Made by a program: the position numbers and the translations under genes. The notes under the pieces are model-generated. The model did no database searches, was not told the DNA's origin, and saw only the letters and a program-made list of their open reading frames with translations. Positions 54,016-64,000 of a stretch of DNA of 64,000 nt are shown here, in pieces. Source of the DNA: Enterovibrio calviensis DSM 14347 (GTDB taxonomy: Bacteria > Pseudomonadota > Gammaproteobacteria > Enterobacterales > Vibrionaceae); the NCBI RefSeq assembly GCF_000621165.1, contig NZ_JHZA01000019.1, forward strand, positions 1 to 64,000, read 5' to 3'. Position 1 is the stretch's first letter; the number at the start of each line of letters is the position of its first letter.

Positions 54016-57000
54016 ATGAAAAGAATGTTGATCAACGCAACTCAAAAAGAAGAGTTGCGCGTCGCATTGGTTGACGGTCAGCGCTTGTACGATCTAGATA
54101 TCGAGAGCTCTGGTCATGAATCGAAGAAAGCAAACATCTATAAAGGTCGTATTACCCGCATTGAACCAAGTCTTGAAGCTGCATTTGTAGACTACGGCTC
54201 AGAGCGTCACGGCTTCCTTCCTCTTAAAGAAATTGCTCGCGAATACTTCCCAGACAACTACAGCTATCAAGGCCGCCCCAACATCAAAGAAGTGTTGAAA
54301 GAAGGCCAAGAAGTTATTGTTCAGGTTGATAAAGAAGAACGTGGTAACAAAGGCGCTGCCCTAACCACTTTCATTTCTCTTGCGGGCAGCTACCTAGTTC
54401 TTATGCCTAATAACCCACGTGCTGGCGGTATTTCTCGTCGTATCGAAGGTGAAGAGCGCAGCCAACTTAAAGAAGCGATGTCTGGTCTAACACTGCCACA
54501 AGGCATGGGTTTGATCGTTCGTACTGCTGGCGTAGGTAAATCTGCAGAAGAACTTGAATGGGACTTGAACTACCTGTTGAACAACTGGGAACGTATCCAG
54601 GGCGCAGCAGAAACCAAAGTCGCACCATTCCTGATTTATCAAGAAAGTGATGTTATCGCCCGTGCATTCCGCGATTACCTTCGCCGTGATATTGGTGAAG
54701 TGCTGATCGACAGTGAAAAAGTGTATAACCAAGCTCGTGAGCGTATTCAGGCAACTCGCCCTGATTTCCTTCAGCGTGTTAAACACTACGAAGGCGAAGT
54801 ACCACTATTTAGCCACTACCAAATTGAGAGCCAGATTGAATCTGCGTTCCAACGCGAAGTTCGTTTGCCGTCAGGCGGTTCAATTGTTATTGACCCAACC
54901 GAAGCACTAACCTCTATCGACATCAACTCTGCTCGTGCAACAAAGGGTTCAGATATCGAAGAAACCGCGCTGCAAACCAACCTTGAAGCAGCGGATGAAA
55001 TTGCTCGCCAATTGCGTCTGCGTGACCTAGGTGGTCTAGTGGTTATCGACTTCATCGATATGACACCAGTGCGTCACCAACGTGAAGTAGAAAACCGTCT
55101 TCGTGAAGCCGTTCGTATGGACCGTGCACGCGTTCAAATCGGTCGTATTTCTCGCTTTGGTCTGCTAGAAATGTCTCGTCAACGCTTAAGCCCATCTCTG
55201 GCTGAAGCGAGCCACCATATCTGTCCTCGCTGTACAGGTACGGGTGTTGTACGTGATAACGAATCACTGTCACTGTCTATTCTTCGTTTGATTGAAGAAG
55301 AAGCGCTGAAAGAGAACACCTCGCAAGTAATGGCGATTGTTCCTGTTCCTGTTGCCTCTTATCTTTTGAATGAAAAACGTCGATCTGTTCAACACGTTGA
55401 GAAGTACCATAACGTTCGTGTTGTTGTCGTTCCTAACGCCGATATGGAAACGCCTCACTTTGAAGTGGTACGTGTTCGTGGTGGTGATGAAAACACAACG
55501 CTGTCTTACGAGCTGCCAAAACAGCTAGAGGCCATTCGCGAAGCAGAGAGCAAAGATGATGCTCCAGCTGAGCGTGTCGTTAAAAAACGTGAAGAGCCAG
55601 CACTGCAAAGCTTCACTGCGCCAGCGTCACCAACGCCTGTGCAACAAGCGAAGCCAGCACCTAAGCCAGTTGATGCAACGCCAAGCTTGTTCTCGCGCCT
55701 AGTTACTTTCGTGTCAGGTCTGTTTGCAGGCAAAACCGAAGAAGAAGCGAAGCCGAAAGAACCAGTACGTGAAGAACGCAATCGCCGTGACCATAAGCGT
55801 TCACAAGATCGCACACGTCGTGGCTCACGCAATAATCAACGTGATGAAAATGGTCGTAACAATGAACGCAGCGAACGCAATGAGCGTAACGAGCGTAGCG
55901 ACAACAGAAAACCACGTCGTAACAACCGTGACCGTGTTGAAAACACAGAGCGTAATGCCAACCCTGAACGTCAAGAAAAGCCTGCGAAGAAACAAACTCG
56001 CAAGCCTGTCGAGAAAGTAGAGAAGGCAGAACAGCGTCAGCCAGCCAAAGTGGCGAAGCCTGTGAAAGAAGAAGCGGCGCCTGTTGTTAAGCAAGAGAAA
56101 GTGGAAAAGACGGAGAAAGTGAAACAACGCCGTCAACGCCGCAAGCTTAATAAGAAAGTCCGTGTTGCTGATTCAGCACTAGAAACCGAAGTGGTTTCAA
56201 CAAACCCGCTAGCTGAAATGGGTCAAGCTGTTGCAATCGAAGCGAAAGCTGAAGTGCAAGCGCCTGAATTTGCAAAATCAGCAGAAGGTTCAGACAACAC
56301 TGAACAACGCGATGAGAAGCGTCGTAATCGCCGCTCTCCACGTCACCTTCGCGCCAGCGGTCAACGCCGTCGTCGTAGCAATCGTGAAGAAAACGAAAAC
56401 ACGTCGACTGAACACGCTCTTGATCAATTGGACATGATGGAAACTGCCGTTTCTGTTGTAGAAAAACGCAATCAAGTGGTACTGAAGTCAGGCGTCGCTT
56501 CTCCTGAAATGGCAATGGGTAAAGTATGGCCGTCTAAAACAGCTATCAAAGCCCCTGTCGTTGCTGAAGCTGTCGTAGAGGCTCCTGAAGCTGAGCAAAC
56601 TGTAGTTGCTGACAAGCCTTCACTCGGTGGTGTTGCTTTCCCTGAAATGGCAATGGGTAAAGTATTCCCTCGCCGTGCCGCGCCAAGTGTGCTGGAAGAG
56701 AAAGCTAAATCAGAAGGTACTGATACGCTAAGCGAAGAACTGCCAGTCGCAGTTAACGCCCCCGTTGAAGCACACACAGAAGTTGTTGCTGAAGAGGCAG
56801 CTACTCCTGAAGTTGCAGAAACAGTTGAAGCTCCAGTTACTGAAGCCACTGAAACTGAAGTATCTGTTGCCGACGTAGCAGTTGCACCAGAAGCCGATGT
56901 AAAAGGTGTGATGGAAGCAAGTGAAATTCCAGCGGTTCAACCTGTTAATTCAGTTGAAGCGCCGGTGATTCGCTACCGTCAGGTTGCTGCGCCAATGGCA

Positions 57001-57144
57001 AGCGCTCCTGCGCCAGAAGCCACTGCTTCTGCGATGGAAGTAGCGATTGCAGACTTCCGTAACGAGCGTGTACAAACTAAACAAGCAGGCAGTGATGTCG
57101 CGACAAGTCGCGCAACCGCACCTGCAACCAAACCTAGCTACTAA
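54016..57144 (+). CDS. rne: Ribonuclease E
   Basis: From the ATG at 54016 the product has 1,042 residues. The catalytic half has the S1 domain (about 37-125: [22 protein letters not shown]), the DNase I-like segment with VVIDFIDM (catalytic Asp) and the zinc link CPRC (Cys403, Cys406). The C-terminal half is low-complexity. It has an amphipathic membrane-binding segment ([16 protein letters not shown]), arginine-rich RNA-binding stretches and two near-identical short motifs, [13 protein letters not shown] (about 827) and [13 protein letters not shown] (about 873). It initiates mRNA decay and rRNA/tRNA processing and scaffolds the degradosome. An upstream in-frame ATG at 53956 is not needed. 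Confidence 0.96.
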   Translation: MKRMLINATQKEELRVALVDGQRLYDLDIESSGHESKKANIYKGRITRIEPSLEAAFVDYGSERHGFLPLKEIAREYFPDNYSYQGRPNIKEVLKEGQEVIVQVDKEERGNKGAALTTFISLAGSYLVLMPNNPRAGGISRRIEGEERSQLKEAMSGLTLPQGMGLIVRTAGVGKSAEELEWDLNYLLNNWERIQGAAETKVAPFLIYQESDVIARAFRDYLRRDIGEVLIDSEKVYNQARERIQATRPDFLQRVKHYEGEVPLFSHYQIESQIESAFQREVRLPSGGSIVIDPTEALTSIDINSARATKGSDIEETALQTNLEAADEIARQLRLRDLGGLVVIDFIDMTPVRHQREVENRLREAVRMDRARVQIGRISRFGLLEMSRQRLSPSLAEASHHICPRCTGTGVVRDNESLSLSILRLIEEEALKENTSQVMAIVPVPVASYLLNEKRRSVQHVEKYHNVRVVVVPNADMETPHFEVVRVRGGDENTTLSYELPKQLEAIREAESKDDAPAERVVKKREEPALQSFTAPASPTPVQQAKPAPKPVDATPSLFSRLVTFVSGLFAGKTEEEAKPKEPVREERNRRDHKRSQDRTRRGSRNNQRDENGRNNERSERNERNERSDNRKPRRNNRDRVENTERNANPERQEKPAKKQTRKPVEKVEKAEQRQPAKVAKPVKEEAAPVVKQEKVEKTEKVKQRRQRRKLNKKVRVADSALETEVVSTNPLAEMGQAVAIEAKAEVQAPEFAKSAEGSDNTEQRDEKRRNRRSPRHLRASGQRRRRSNREENENTSTEHALDQLDMMETAVSVVEKRNQVVLKSGVASPEMAMGKVWPSKTAIKAPVVAEAVVEAPEAEQTVVADKPSLGGVAFPEMAMGKVFPRRAAPSVLEEKAKSEGTDTLSEELPVAVNAPVEAHTEVVAEEAATPEVAETVEAPVTEATETEVSVADVAVAPEADVKGVMEASEIPAVQPVNSVEAPVIRYRQVAAPMASAPAPEATASAMEVAIADFRNERVQTKQAGSDVATSRATAPATKPSY

Positions 57145-57161
57145 GCATAAGGTTTGAAGAG

Positions 57162-57192
57162 AAAGAGCCATGCATGTCATGGCTCTTTTTTT
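57162..57192 (+). terminator. Intrinsic terminator of rne
   Basis: AAAGAGCCATG and CATGGCTCTTT form an 11-base stem around CATGT, followed by a T-run. It lies 17 bases after the rne stop. Confidence 0.9.
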
Positions 57193-57588
57193 ATTTCTGC
57201 GATTTGGTTTCGTCGGATAGATGTCGATGTTTCATCGGGAATTGCCAAGCACTCTCGCCTACCGACAACGAAATGCCCATACGATTACCTTGCGGTCATC
57301 AGTTTGTGCAGAAAGAATCATCAAGAGCAAGAGTGATAGAACCCTGCATCTTCATGTGTTTGGAGATTTCCTGATTGCTCTTATTCATGCTGTCTAAACA
57401 ACGCCATCAACGTATTGTTTGGCCAATGAAGACATCCTCATGCATGTTTACAAATTAGCTACTAACATTGAACAAAATCACACTTTTAGGTAGTATCCGC
57501 AAGCGCTTTTTGTCTGCGGCATGTGATGGCACAGATTCCCTTTTTGGCGACAGCCTTTTAACTAATATTTAAGAAGTAATCCGACACG
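57193..57588. other. Intergenic region upstream of the SulP gene
   Basis: About 400 bp between the rne terminator and the SulP start. It must contain the SulP promoter. I see no gene, repeat or recognised operator. Confidence 0.5.
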
Positions 57589-59145
57589 ATGTTTGAATTT
57601 CCTAAATTTCCCCAACACTCAATCAAGAACGACGTACTGTCGGGACTGACGGTTGCACTTGCGTTAGTGCCAGAAGCCGTAGCATTTGCATTTGTCGCCG
57701 GTGTCGACCCAATGGTTGGCCTTTACGCCGCCTTTATTATGGGTCTGCTTACCTCCATTCTTGGTGGTCGTCCTGGCATGATCTCTGGCGCAACTGGCGC
57801 AATGGCTGTGGTTATGGTGAGCCTTGTAGCCCAGCATGGTATCGAATACCTATTTGCCGCCGTGATGCTGGCAGGTCTACTTCAAGTCTCGGCAGGTGTA
57901 TTCAAGCTGGGTAAATTTATCCGCATGGTTCCGCATCCCGTTATGATCGGCTTTGTTAACGGTCTTGCCATCGTTATCTTCCTTGCCCAACTAGGCCAAT
58001 TTAAAGCTCCAGATGCCTCTGGCGCTTTAGTGTGGCTGCAAGGCGAGCAGATGTTCCTTATGCTTGGTTTAGTTGCTACCACCATGGCAATCATTCACTT
58101 CCTGCCTAAGCTAACCACTTCAGTGCCTTCATCGCTGGTTGCGATTGTTGGTGTGACAGCAGCCGTTGTACTTTTGGATTTGGACACACGTAATGTGGTC
58201 GATTTCCTTCGCGCGATGAGTGGCGATGAAAACGCAACACTAGCGGGTACACTCCCTGCATTCTCAGTCCCTGCAGTGCCATTTAATCTAGAGACCATCT
58301 ATATTATTTTGCCTTATGCGCTGATTCTTGCTGCTGTTGGCCTCATCGAATCACTACTTACACTGACTGTTATTGATGAAATGACAGGGACACGTGGCCG
58401 AGGTAACCGCGAATGTGTCGGCCAGGGTGTCGCTAACGTGACTTGTTCTGTGTTTGGCGCTATGGGTGGCTGTGCGATGATCGGTCAATCTATGATCAAC
58501 GTGAATTCAGGTGGTCGTGGTCGTTTGTCAGGCATTGTTGCGGCAATTGCCCTACTCTGCTTTATTTTGTTCACGTCATCGCTCATCGAGATGATCCCAT
58601 TGGCTGCACTGGTTGGCGTGATGTTCATGGTGGTTATCGGGACGTTTGAGTGGGCAACGTTCAAGCTAGCACGCCGTGTGCCAAAACAAGATTTCTTCGT
58701 CATTGTTCTCGTGACCGTCGTTACCGTCATGACTGATTTGGCAATTGCTGTCATCGTAGGTGTTATTGTGTCTGCACTGATGTTTGCTTGGGAACACGCT
58801 AAGCACATCTACGCGTCTAGCCACACCAACGATGAAGGCTCAAAAATCTATGAAGTTAACGGCCCTCTTTTCTTTGGTTCAGTGGCAAACTTCCTAGAAC
58901 TGTTTGATGCACAGAATGACCCAGATGACGTTATCGTTGATTTTGGTAAATCTCGTGTAGCCGACCATTCAGCCATTGAAGCGATTGATACGTTGGCAGA
59001 CCGCTACAATAAGGCAGGGAAGACATTGCACCTTCGCCATTTGTCGCATGACTGTCGCGCGCTACTGACGAAAGCAGGCAGCTTAGTCGAAATCAATCAC
59101 ATTGAAGATCCGAGCTACAAAGTGGCAGATGACTTATTGGGTTAA
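57589..59145 (+). CDS. SulP-family inorganic anion transporter
   Basis: The 518-residue membrane protein has the SulP features: [49 protein letters not shown], and [22 protein letters not shown]-terminal STAS domain follows (about 410-518; [21 protein letters not shown]). Bacterial SulP proteins transport bicarbonate, sulfate or dicarboxylates with sodium or protons. The substrate is not decided by sequence; bicarbonate (BicA-like) or sulfate are both possible. It is monocistronic with a strong terminator. Confidence 0.92.
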   Translation: MFEFPKFPQHSIKNDVLSGLTVALALVPEAVAFAFVAGVDPMVGLYAAFIMGLLTSILGGRPGMISGATGAMAVVMVSLVAQHGIEYLFAAVMLAGLLQVSAGVFKLGKFIRMVPHPVMIGFVNGLAIVIFLAQLGQFKAPDASGALVWLQGEQMFLMLGLVATTMAIIHFLPKLTTSVPSSLVAIVGVTAAVVLLDLDTRNVVDFLRAMSGDENATLAGTLPAFSVPAVPFNLETIYIILPYALILAAVGLIESLLTLTVIDEMTGTRGRGNRECVGQGVANVTCSVFGAMGGCAMIGQSMINVNSGGRGRLSGIVAAIALLCFILFTSSLIEMIPLAALVGVMFMVVIGTFEWATFKLARRVPKQDFFVIVLVTVVTVMTDLAIAVIVGVIVSALMFAWEHAKHIYASSHTNDEGSKIYEVNGPLFFGSVANFLELFDAQNDPDDVIVDFGKSRVADHSAIEAIDTLADRYNKAGKTLHLRHLSHDCRALLTKAGSLVEINHIEDPSYKVADDLLG

Positions 59146-59173
59146 CGCCCAATCAACGTAACTCACTGATTAA

Positions 59174-59210
59174 TAATTAAAAAGCGAGCCAGGGGCTCGC
59201 TTTTTAATTA
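59174..59210. terminator. Very strong bidirectional terminator
   Basis: TAATTAAAAAGCGAGCC and GGCTCGCTTTTTAATTA form a perfect 17-base stem around AGG. It lies between the converging SulP and fasciclin genes. Confidence 0.95.
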
Positions 59211-59237
59211 GTGATGACATGGTTGCTTTCAAGAAAC

Positions 59238-59747
59238 CTAAGGAATAATCACACTGTCAATCACATGAATCACGCCGTTTGACGCTTCAATGTCCGTTGC
59301 TACTACGTTGGCATTGTCGACCTTTACACCGTCAGATGTATCAACCATGATCATATTTCCTTGGACGGTCGGCGCTTTGGTCAAGCCAACAACATCCGCA
59401 GCCATCACTTTCCCCGGAACAACGTGATACGTCAAAATCGAAATCAGTTGGTCTTTGTTTTCAGGAAGCAAAAGATTCTCGACCGTACCAGCAGGCAGCT
59501 TCGAAAATGCAGCATTAGTCGGTGCAAATACCGTGAATGGACCTGAACCTTGAAGCGTATCCGCGAGTCCTGCGGCTTTCACCGCTGCCACCAGCGTTGT
59601 AAAATCAGGGTTGCCCGCAGCAATTTCTACAATGTTTTGTTTGGAACCGTGATGATCAGCTTGAGCACTGCAGGCAGTAATGGTGAAAAGAATGAACATT
59701 GAAACGACAATAGATTTTAAAGACATGAAACCCTTCGTAGAAATCAT
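59238..59747 (-). CDS. Fasciclin-domain lipoprotein
   Basis: The 169-residue protein has a signal ending in the lipobox-like FTITAC (Cys26) and one fasciclin (FAS1) domain. Its H1 and H2 boxes are visible as [19 protein letters not shown] and [15 protein letters not shown]1 proteins mediate adhesion or binding at the cell surface; the partner is unknown. The ATG at 59747 has AGGAG seven bases upstream; an inner ATG at 59726 (after GAAGGG) is an alternative. It is monocistronic. Confidence 0.9.
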   Translation of the reverse strand: MISTKGFMSLKSIVVSMFILFTITACSAQADHHGSKQNIVEIAAGNPDFTTLVAAVKAAGLADTLQGSGPFTVFAPTNAAFSKLPAGTVENLLLPENKDQLISILTYHVVPGKVMAADVVGLTKAPTVQGNMIMVDTSDGVKVDNANVVATDIEASNGVIHVIDSVIIP

Positions 59748-59858
59748 CTGATTTCTCCTATTCCGTAATGATAAATCCTGAGCTTTCGCTCGACTCTACT
59801 GATCAGTGAAATACCAATACGGGGGTGTCAAACAAATGGTTTACCTCTTTGTAAAATG

Positions 59859-60548
59859 TCAGTTCTCGCAGCTATAGCAAATCGTCAAATAGTGCCTAAA
59901 TGATTTCTCATCGCTGGTTTCAAAGGTGTCTCCCATCACATCAACACGTTTTATTCGGTCAATGCGAAAGCTTCGATAGTCATTTCTCAGTTCGCACCAA
60001 GCAACAAGCGTCCACACTTTGCCCCAATACACCTGTCCAAGTGGATGGATGATTCTTTCTGAATCAACACCCTCACCCGTAGCATAGTGAATATGTACTT
60101 TCTCACAGTTAGACGTTGCCTCACGCAATTGCTCGCTGCGGTCTGCACAGTCGCTTTCTACGTGAAACGCTGGCACCTCTAGAGGGATAGCTTCGATCTG
60201 AGCTTTCAAATGTTCAGGTAAAATAGAATGGATCTTGCGGGAAGCTGACTCAGAAGCGGAAGCTAGGCGTTTATCGGACCAAGCCCTGACCATTCTCATG
60301 CCGAGCTCAATGCCTAACATTTCCTCTTCTGTGAACATTAACGGCGGAAGATGTGAGCCTTTACCGAGCAGATATCCAACCCCTGCCTCTCCCTCAATAG
60401 GAACGCCTGACAACAGCAAAGATTGGACATCTCGATAAATCGTGCGCTCGCTAACACCGAGCTCTTCTGACAGTGCTTTTGCCGTCACCGCGTAACGCTT
60501 AGAGCGCAGCAGGGTCAATAGCTCAAACAAACGCTCCGATTTACTCAT
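59859..60548 (-). CDS. YafY-like HTH/WYL transcriptional regulator
   Basis: The 229-residue protein has an N-terminal DeoR-type winged helix (RLFELLTLLRSKRYAVTAKALSEELGVSERTIYRDVQSL). The C-terminal WYL-like domain has IHYATGEGVDSERIIHPLGQVYW, then VWTLVAWCELRNDYRSFRIDRI. The usual WYL triplet reads WTL here. WYL domains sense ligands, often nucleotides or nucleic acids. The gene lies 22 bases after a small ABM-like gene on the same strand, so the two form an operon. Confidence 0.9.
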   Translation of the reverse strand: MSKSERLFELLTLLRSKRYAVTAKALSEELGVSERTIYRDVQSLLLSGVPIEGEAGVGYLLGKGSHLPPLMFTEEEMLGIELGMRMVRAWSDKRLASASESASRKIHSILPEHLKAQIEAIPLEVPAFHVESDCADRSEQLREATSNCEKVHIHYATGEGVDSERIIHPLGQVYWGKVWTLVAWCELRNDYRSFRIDRIKRVDVMGDTFETSDEKSFRHYLTICYSCEN

Positions 60549-60570
60549 TCACTCTTCCTAACCATCAGAT

Positions 60571-60888
60571 TTACATTGAGGAACTACATACACTCATTTT
60601 GACGTAATCATGCGCCATGACAAGCGACGTAGGATCAATAAATGCAACCAGCTTCTGTGCAGCTTCAAACGACATAAATTGCTCTGATGCAGCAACCGCA
60701 TTTTCCATCGTTGCCCAATACACAATATCCGTCCAAAGTTGTGAGTCAGCATTGTAGCTGAGTGAGCGATACTGGAATCCTTCAAAATCACGAATGAATG
60801 ACTCGGTATTCTCAGCCGCCGCAACAAATGCCTGCGTGTCTGTGCCTTCGACCAATTTAAAGCGAACGGTTTCAACAACGTTTTCCAT
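60571..60888 (-). CDS. Small dimeric alpha/beta-barrel (ABM-like) protein
   Basis: The 105-residue protein has a beta-alpha-beta pattern: VVETVRFKLVEGTDTQAFVAAA, FEGFQYRSLSYNADSQLWTDIVYW, then MENAVAASEQFM. This is the fold of antibiotic-biosynthesis-monooxygenase-like and stress-barrel proteins. No catalytic residues can be assigned. It is followed by a YafY-like regulator 22 bases downstream, which may control it. The first-gene position and the spacing suggest that both respond to the same ligand. Confidence 0.75.
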   Translation of the reverse strand: MENVVETVRFKLVEGTDTQAFVAAAENTESFIRDFEGFQYRSLSYNADSQLWTDIVYWATMENAVAASEQFMSFEAAQKLVAFIDPTSLVMAHDYVKMSVCSSSM

Positions 60889-61019
60889 GGTACTCTCTCC
60901 TTTTGTTTGGGTTAGGAGAAGCTTACTGCCACCTACTGACAGAATATGTCAGGAGTGTTTGTCAGGCTTCTCATCACTTGTATAATCAACACCTTCAAAA
61001 AGATGAAAAGACCCGACCC

Positions 61020-61799
61020 ATGTCATTAAACCAAGAACTAGAAAGCCTTCTTGAGCCCGTTCGAGGCTTCTTACATTGCGATACCCCACAAGCTTGGGTC
61101 GATGAAGCAATCAAACCAGAAAATGAAACCATTCTGTTGCGCGACCATGCCAACTGCGAATTGAAAGCTAGCCAAACAGCGATGTGGCTGATTCGTAAAT
61201 ACGCGATTGACAGTGAGAGCGGCGCGCTCCTTCTCGCATGGTCAAAACCTTACGAAGACTTTGTTTATAAGCGTCAGAGAGATGGCCTGTTCCAAGGCAA
61301 GAAAAATGGACTTAGTGCCCCTCTTACTCCCAAGGCTGGTTTTAAACATGGCCAAGAATTGATCGACAAAATGGTTCGATTGATCAAAGAGGAATTTCAT
61401 CATTTTGAACAGGTTATCGAGATCATGGACAAACGCGACATGCCTTATGCATATCTACACGCAGGTCGCTATGCCAAAGGAATGATGTCTGTCGTTCGTA
61501 CCTTTGAGCCAGCAACATTGATTGATAAATTGATTGTGGGTGCCTACATCGAAGCGCGATCATGTGAACGTTTTGCCAAGGTTGCGCCTTATCTTGACGA
61601 AGAATTGCGTAAGTTTTATATCTCATTGCTCCGTTCAGAAGCCCGCCACTATCAAGACTACCTGCAACTAGCCGCCTGTATTGCTGGTGAAGACATCAGT
61701 GAACGTATTCGAGTAATTGGAGAGCGAGAAGCTGAATTAATTCAAGCGCCCGACGAACTGTTTCGCTTTCATAGTGGCTCCCCCATCCAAGCTGCCTAA
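61020..61799 (+). CDS. miaE: tRNA-(ms2io6A37) hydroxylase
   Basis: From the ATG at 61020 the product has 259 residues. It has the MiaE ferritin-like di-iron pattern: LLRDHANCELKASQTAMWLI (Glu, His side), EEFHHFEQVIEIM (ExxH), and IEARSCERFAKVAPY with SEARHYQDYL (second ExxH pair). It hydroxylates the isopentenyl group of ms2i6A37 in tRNA, using oxygen. The frame is open further upstream, but conservation starts here. It is divergent from the ABM gene. Confidence 0.93.
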   Translation: MSLNQELESLLEPVRGFLHCDTPQAWVDEAIKPENETILLRDHANCELKASQTAMWLIRKYAIDSESGALLLAWSKPYEDFVYKRQRDGLFQGKKNGLSAPLTPKAGFKHGQELIDKMVRLIKEEFHHFEQVIEIMDKRDMPYAYLHAGRYAKGMMSVVRTFEPATLIDKLIVGAYIEARSCERFAKVAPYLDEELRKFYISLLRSEARHYQDYLQLAACIAGEDISERIRVIGEREAELIQAPDELFRFHSGSPIQAA

Positions 61800-61950
61800 T
61801 ACTATTCAATTATCCTGCTGGAACTGCCTAATTAGGCGGCAAATTTTTAGGATTTCGCGTAAACCGACACTTGTTTCAAGGTTGCTGCTTGCGCAAAACC
61901 GCATGGTTGTGTAAACAGAAACATAGGTTTAACACTTAACAAGGATTAGC

Positions 61951-62691
61951 ATGTTCAAGAAACTCAAGGCGTCGCTGGGCATTGGCGCTGCCAAGGTAGA
62001 CACACTTTTGCACAATGAGTCTGTCTATCAGGGAGAGACGCTAAAAGGCGTGGTTCTCATTAAAGGTGGAGACATTGAACAGCAGGTAGACGCGATCACG
62101 CTGAAACTTTGCACAGAAGTAAAGGTGGAATCGGACTCAGGTACTAGCTATCAAACGTTCGTCCTTGGTTCATTGCAAGCCAATGATCCATTCGTTATCC
62201 AACCAGGGGAAGAAAAAGTCGTTCCTTTTGAGTTGGTTCCTCATCAAGAAACGCCAATCACGGCTGTGAATGCACGCTCAAACAAGTGCCATGTATGGGT
62301 AGAAACCGCCTTAGACATTGAATTCGCTATTGACCCGAGCGATCGTGATTTTCTCGAAATTCGCCCCCTGCCAGCCGTTCAACGCGTACTTGATGTGTTA
62401 GAGCGAGAAGGCTTCACCATGGTGAAAGCCGATGTAGAAAAAGGCCACCTGCGTGGCGATGGGTTTTCTTCACAATCAGGTTGTTATCAGGAACTAGAGT
62501 TCCAAAACAGCGGCCTGTTTAACCGTCGCGAAATCGAACTTTCATTCATCCTTGATGGTGGTCGAATCCACTGCTTGGCAGAAATTGACCGTGCACTCGG
62601 CCGTGGTGACATGTTCCGTTCATTCACTATTTCACGTGATGCATCGCAAGGTGAAGTAGAGCAAGCATTGGCAGCAACGCTAAGAGCATAA
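61951..62691 (+). CDS. Spo0M-like (arrestin-fold) protein
   Basis: The 246-residue protein matches the Spo0M family: MFKKLKASLGIGAAKVDTLLHNESVYQGE at the start, then GVVLIKGGDIEQQVDAITL, VVPFELVPHQETPI and DRDFLEIRPLPAVQRVLDVLEREGF. The fold is arrestin-like. In Bacillus, Spo0M affects sporulation and the cytoskeleton; the role in gamma-proteobacteria is not known. AAGGATTAGC precedes the ATG. Confidence 0.9.
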   Translation: MFKKLKASLGIGAAKVDTLLHNESVYQGETLKGVVLIKGGDIEQQVDAITLKLCTEVKVESDSGTSYQTFVLGSLQANDPFVIQPGEEKVVPFELVPHQETPITAVNARSNKCHVWVETALDIEFAIDPSDRDFLEIRPLPAVQRVLDVLEREGFTMVKADVEKGHLRGDGFSSQSGCYQELEFQNSGLFNRREIELSFILDGGRIHCLAEIDRALGRGDMFRSFTISRDASQGEVEQALAATLRA

Positions 62692-62718
62692 ATCCATACG
62701 CCAAATGTCGATCTAAAA

Positions 62719-62739
62719 TGCCTGCATTGCAGGCTTTTT
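62719..62739 (+). terminator. Intrinsic terminator after the Spo0M-like gene
   Basis: GCCTGC-ATT-GCAGGC forms a six-base GC-rich stem followed by TTTTTT, 28 bases beyond the stop. Confidence 0.8.
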
Positions 62740-62768
62740 TATGCACAGAGCAATGAAAGAAAGTGCTA

Positions 62769-63473
62769 TCACGCTAGTGCTTTTTCACATCTCACGAAAA
62801 TGAAGTTAGGGCTTCTTTTCAGATGGTTATAGGTTGATTCACACATGGCTTTCGCTCGGTCATCAACACATCCTTCACTGATATTGGAGATCAGTAACCC
62901 CGCGGACGTTATCGCGCTGCAAATTTCCGTGAGTGAGCGACGATAGAAGCTCACCTTTACCGGAACCCCAACCGTGTTCCATTCTTCTTCTATCTGTTCG
63001 CGGCTAAAATAGTTTCCTGATGGCGAGCATTCAAAATCAGCAAACGGGTGATGCGTAGAAAACACCATATAACCTCCCGGTTTCAATACGCGAAATGCCG
63101 CGTCAAACACGGGGACAAGTTCTTCCACGTAATGCAGCACCAATGGGCATACGATAACGTCAGCACTGTTATCAGATTCCGACGGCAGACCCTTTGAAAT
63201 GTCTTGGGTATAAGCGCGCACTTGGTCACCGAACCTATCTTTCACCAGCGCAACCATCTCTTCCGATAAATCCGTACAAACAAGACTCTTTACTGATTGT
63301 TGTAAAAACCATTCTGCATAGGCACCCGGACCGCAGCCAATATCAATGACATCCTTACCCTTCACGCAGTCCAATAAGGCTAACGTTGATGGTCGTTCCA
63401 GCATCGCGTTGTAAATATTGTCTTTCACCGCTTCTGCGTACTTGGCTGCATGCTTTGTGTACATATCAGACAT
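62769..63473 (-). CDS. Class I SAM-dependent methyltransferase
   Basis: From the ATG at 63473 (GGTG upstream) the product has 234 residues. Motif I is VIDIGCGPGAYAEWFLQ; motif II/III region includes LVCTDLSEEMVALV and ADVIVCPLVLHYVEEL; VLKPGGYMVFSTHHPF is the post-motif segment. It is a Methyltransf_11-type enzyme. The substrate is unknown; the pattern resembles ubiquinone/malonyl-ACP-type methyltransferases but is not specific. It is monocistronic, near a LysR gene on the same strand. Confidence 0.88.
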   Translation of the reverse strand: MSDMYTKHAAKYAEAVKDNIYNAMLERPSTLALLDCVKGKDVIDIGCGPGAYAEWFLQQSVKSLVCTDLSEEMVALVKDRFGDQVRAYTQDISKGLPSESDNSADVIVCPLVLHYVEELVPVFDAAFRVLKPGGYMVFSTHHPFADFECSPSGNYFSREQIEEEWNTVGVPVKVSFYRRSLTEICSAITSAGLLISNISEGCVDDRAKAMCESTYNHLKRSPNFIFVRCEKALA

Positions 63474-63548
63474 AAGATTCACCTTATTATTGTTCTTATC
63501 ATGCTTAGATTCAGAGTCTTACACCAACGAGGTATTTCGCCAACAAGG

Positions 63549-64000
63549 TCACCCTGTCAGTACATCACAAATTTTATCTATCAGTTGGCGAACCTCTGGC
63601 AAATAACGATCATCTTGATGTGTCACCATCCATTGGTCATGCCCCAACGCTTCAATAGTGTCTCCGACACGATGTAACGAAGGTTCGGCATCACCAATAA
63701 ATGTCGGAAGCAAAGCAATACCTTGACCAGCAAGGGCTAAATCCAAGCTGTTACGCGGAACATTCACCTCGCATATGGCATCATTGCAAACAACACGATC
63801 TAGCCACTGCGCTGAAGGTATATCGGCCAGCACTTTGATCCACAACGTCTGTTCACTATCAGTGGCGTAAGGCGCAAACTCAACCTGGGCGAGCTTTCTG
63901 CACGCGAGGGTAGGCTCAATAGGGCGATGGTTTCTAATCCCAAGTACGACCTCACGATGCGCGATATCCAACACTTTTTCGGTTGAAACAAAGCGTAAGC
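63549..64000 (-). CDS. LysR-family regulator, C-terminal part (cut by window edge)
   Basis: About 150 residues remain, all from the substrate-binding domain: VLDIAHREVVLGIRNH, NDAICEVNVPRNSLDLALAGQGIALLPTF, and a C-terminal VRQLIDKICDVLTG. The pattern SLDLALAGQGIALLP fits LysR effector domains. The DNA-binding domain and start lie outside the window. Its target may be the methyltransferase gene next to it, but this is only a guess. Confidence 0.78.
   Translation of the reverse strand, partial: LRFVSTEKVLDIAHREVVLGIRNHRPIEPTLACRKLAQVEFAPYATDSEQTLWIKVLADIPSAQWLDRVVCNDAICEVNVPRNSLDLALAGQGIALLPTFIGDAEPSLHRVGDTIEALGHDQWMVTHQDDRYLPEVRQLIDKICDVLTG

Noticed and set aside
55506-56849. Antisense frames over the RNase E tail, some Ser/Thr-rich and some hydrophobic
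   Set aside because: They arise from the repetitive Glu/Ala/Arg codons of the scaffold region and have no translation signals.

Overview
The window looks like a chromosomal segment of a member of the Vibrionaceae. The order yceD-rpmF-plsX-fabH-fabD-fabG-acpP-fabF-pabC-mltG-tmk-holB-tatD on the minus strand, with ptsG beyond it and yceF, a HAD hydrolase, rluC and rne on the other side, is the one I recall for Vibrio cholerae chromosome 1. The window also carries Vibrio-type integron attC sites and a close relative of the V. cholerae CARF nuclease VC1899. I cannot place the genus firmly; Grimontia, Enterovibrio or Photobacterium are as plausible as Vibrio.

Layout. Bases 1-1,400 are part of an integron cassette array: an ASCH-domain gene cut by the window edge, a NIPSNAP gene and a GNAT acetyltransferase, with two recognisable attC sites. 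Next come a PD-(D/E)XK nuclease-like gene between two degenerate copies of a repeat (1.4-2.3 kb) and a divergent EamA exporter/TetR repressor pair with two palindromic operators (2.3-3.9 kb). A fragment of a second dps gene, two small orphan genes, intact dps and a glycerophosphodiesterase follow (4-6.8 kb). A 9.2 kb gene then encodes a LapA-like type I secreted adhesin of 3,061 residues. It has a LapG-type PAAG site and two successive RTX/secretion modules, but no secretion genes nearby. The VC1899-like CARF/PD-(D/E)XK nuclease lies beside it with no CRISPR in the window.

From 17.8 to 37.2 kb there are metabolic, transport and signalling genes: udp, zntA with a MerR-type promoter, an anion symporter, a MATE exporter, a CBS protein and a YdgA-like protein. 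Three related receiver proteins (one at 21.3 kb, one fused to a CNB-like domain and a histidine kinase at 27.3 kb, one overlapping that kinase gene) look like parts of one phosphorelay. A small beta-barrel protein, a lipoprotein with a likely TTG start, TetR and LysR regulators, a probable 27-residue small protein, a TfoX/Sxy-family regulator, an HDOD protein, lysO and ptsG complete this stretch.

From 37.7 to 57.1 kb lies the conserved fatty-acid/phospholipid, ribosomal-protein, DNA-replication and RNA-processing block. A 920-residue M16 peptidase lipoprotein gene sits between ptsG and tatD. The last 7 kb hold a SulP transporter, a fasciclin lipoprotein, a YafY-like regulator with a small dimeric alpha/beta-barrel protein, miaE, a Spo0M-like protein, a methyltransferase and the end of a LysR regulator. 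I saw no rRNA, tRNA, CRISPR array, prophage or complete insertion sequence.
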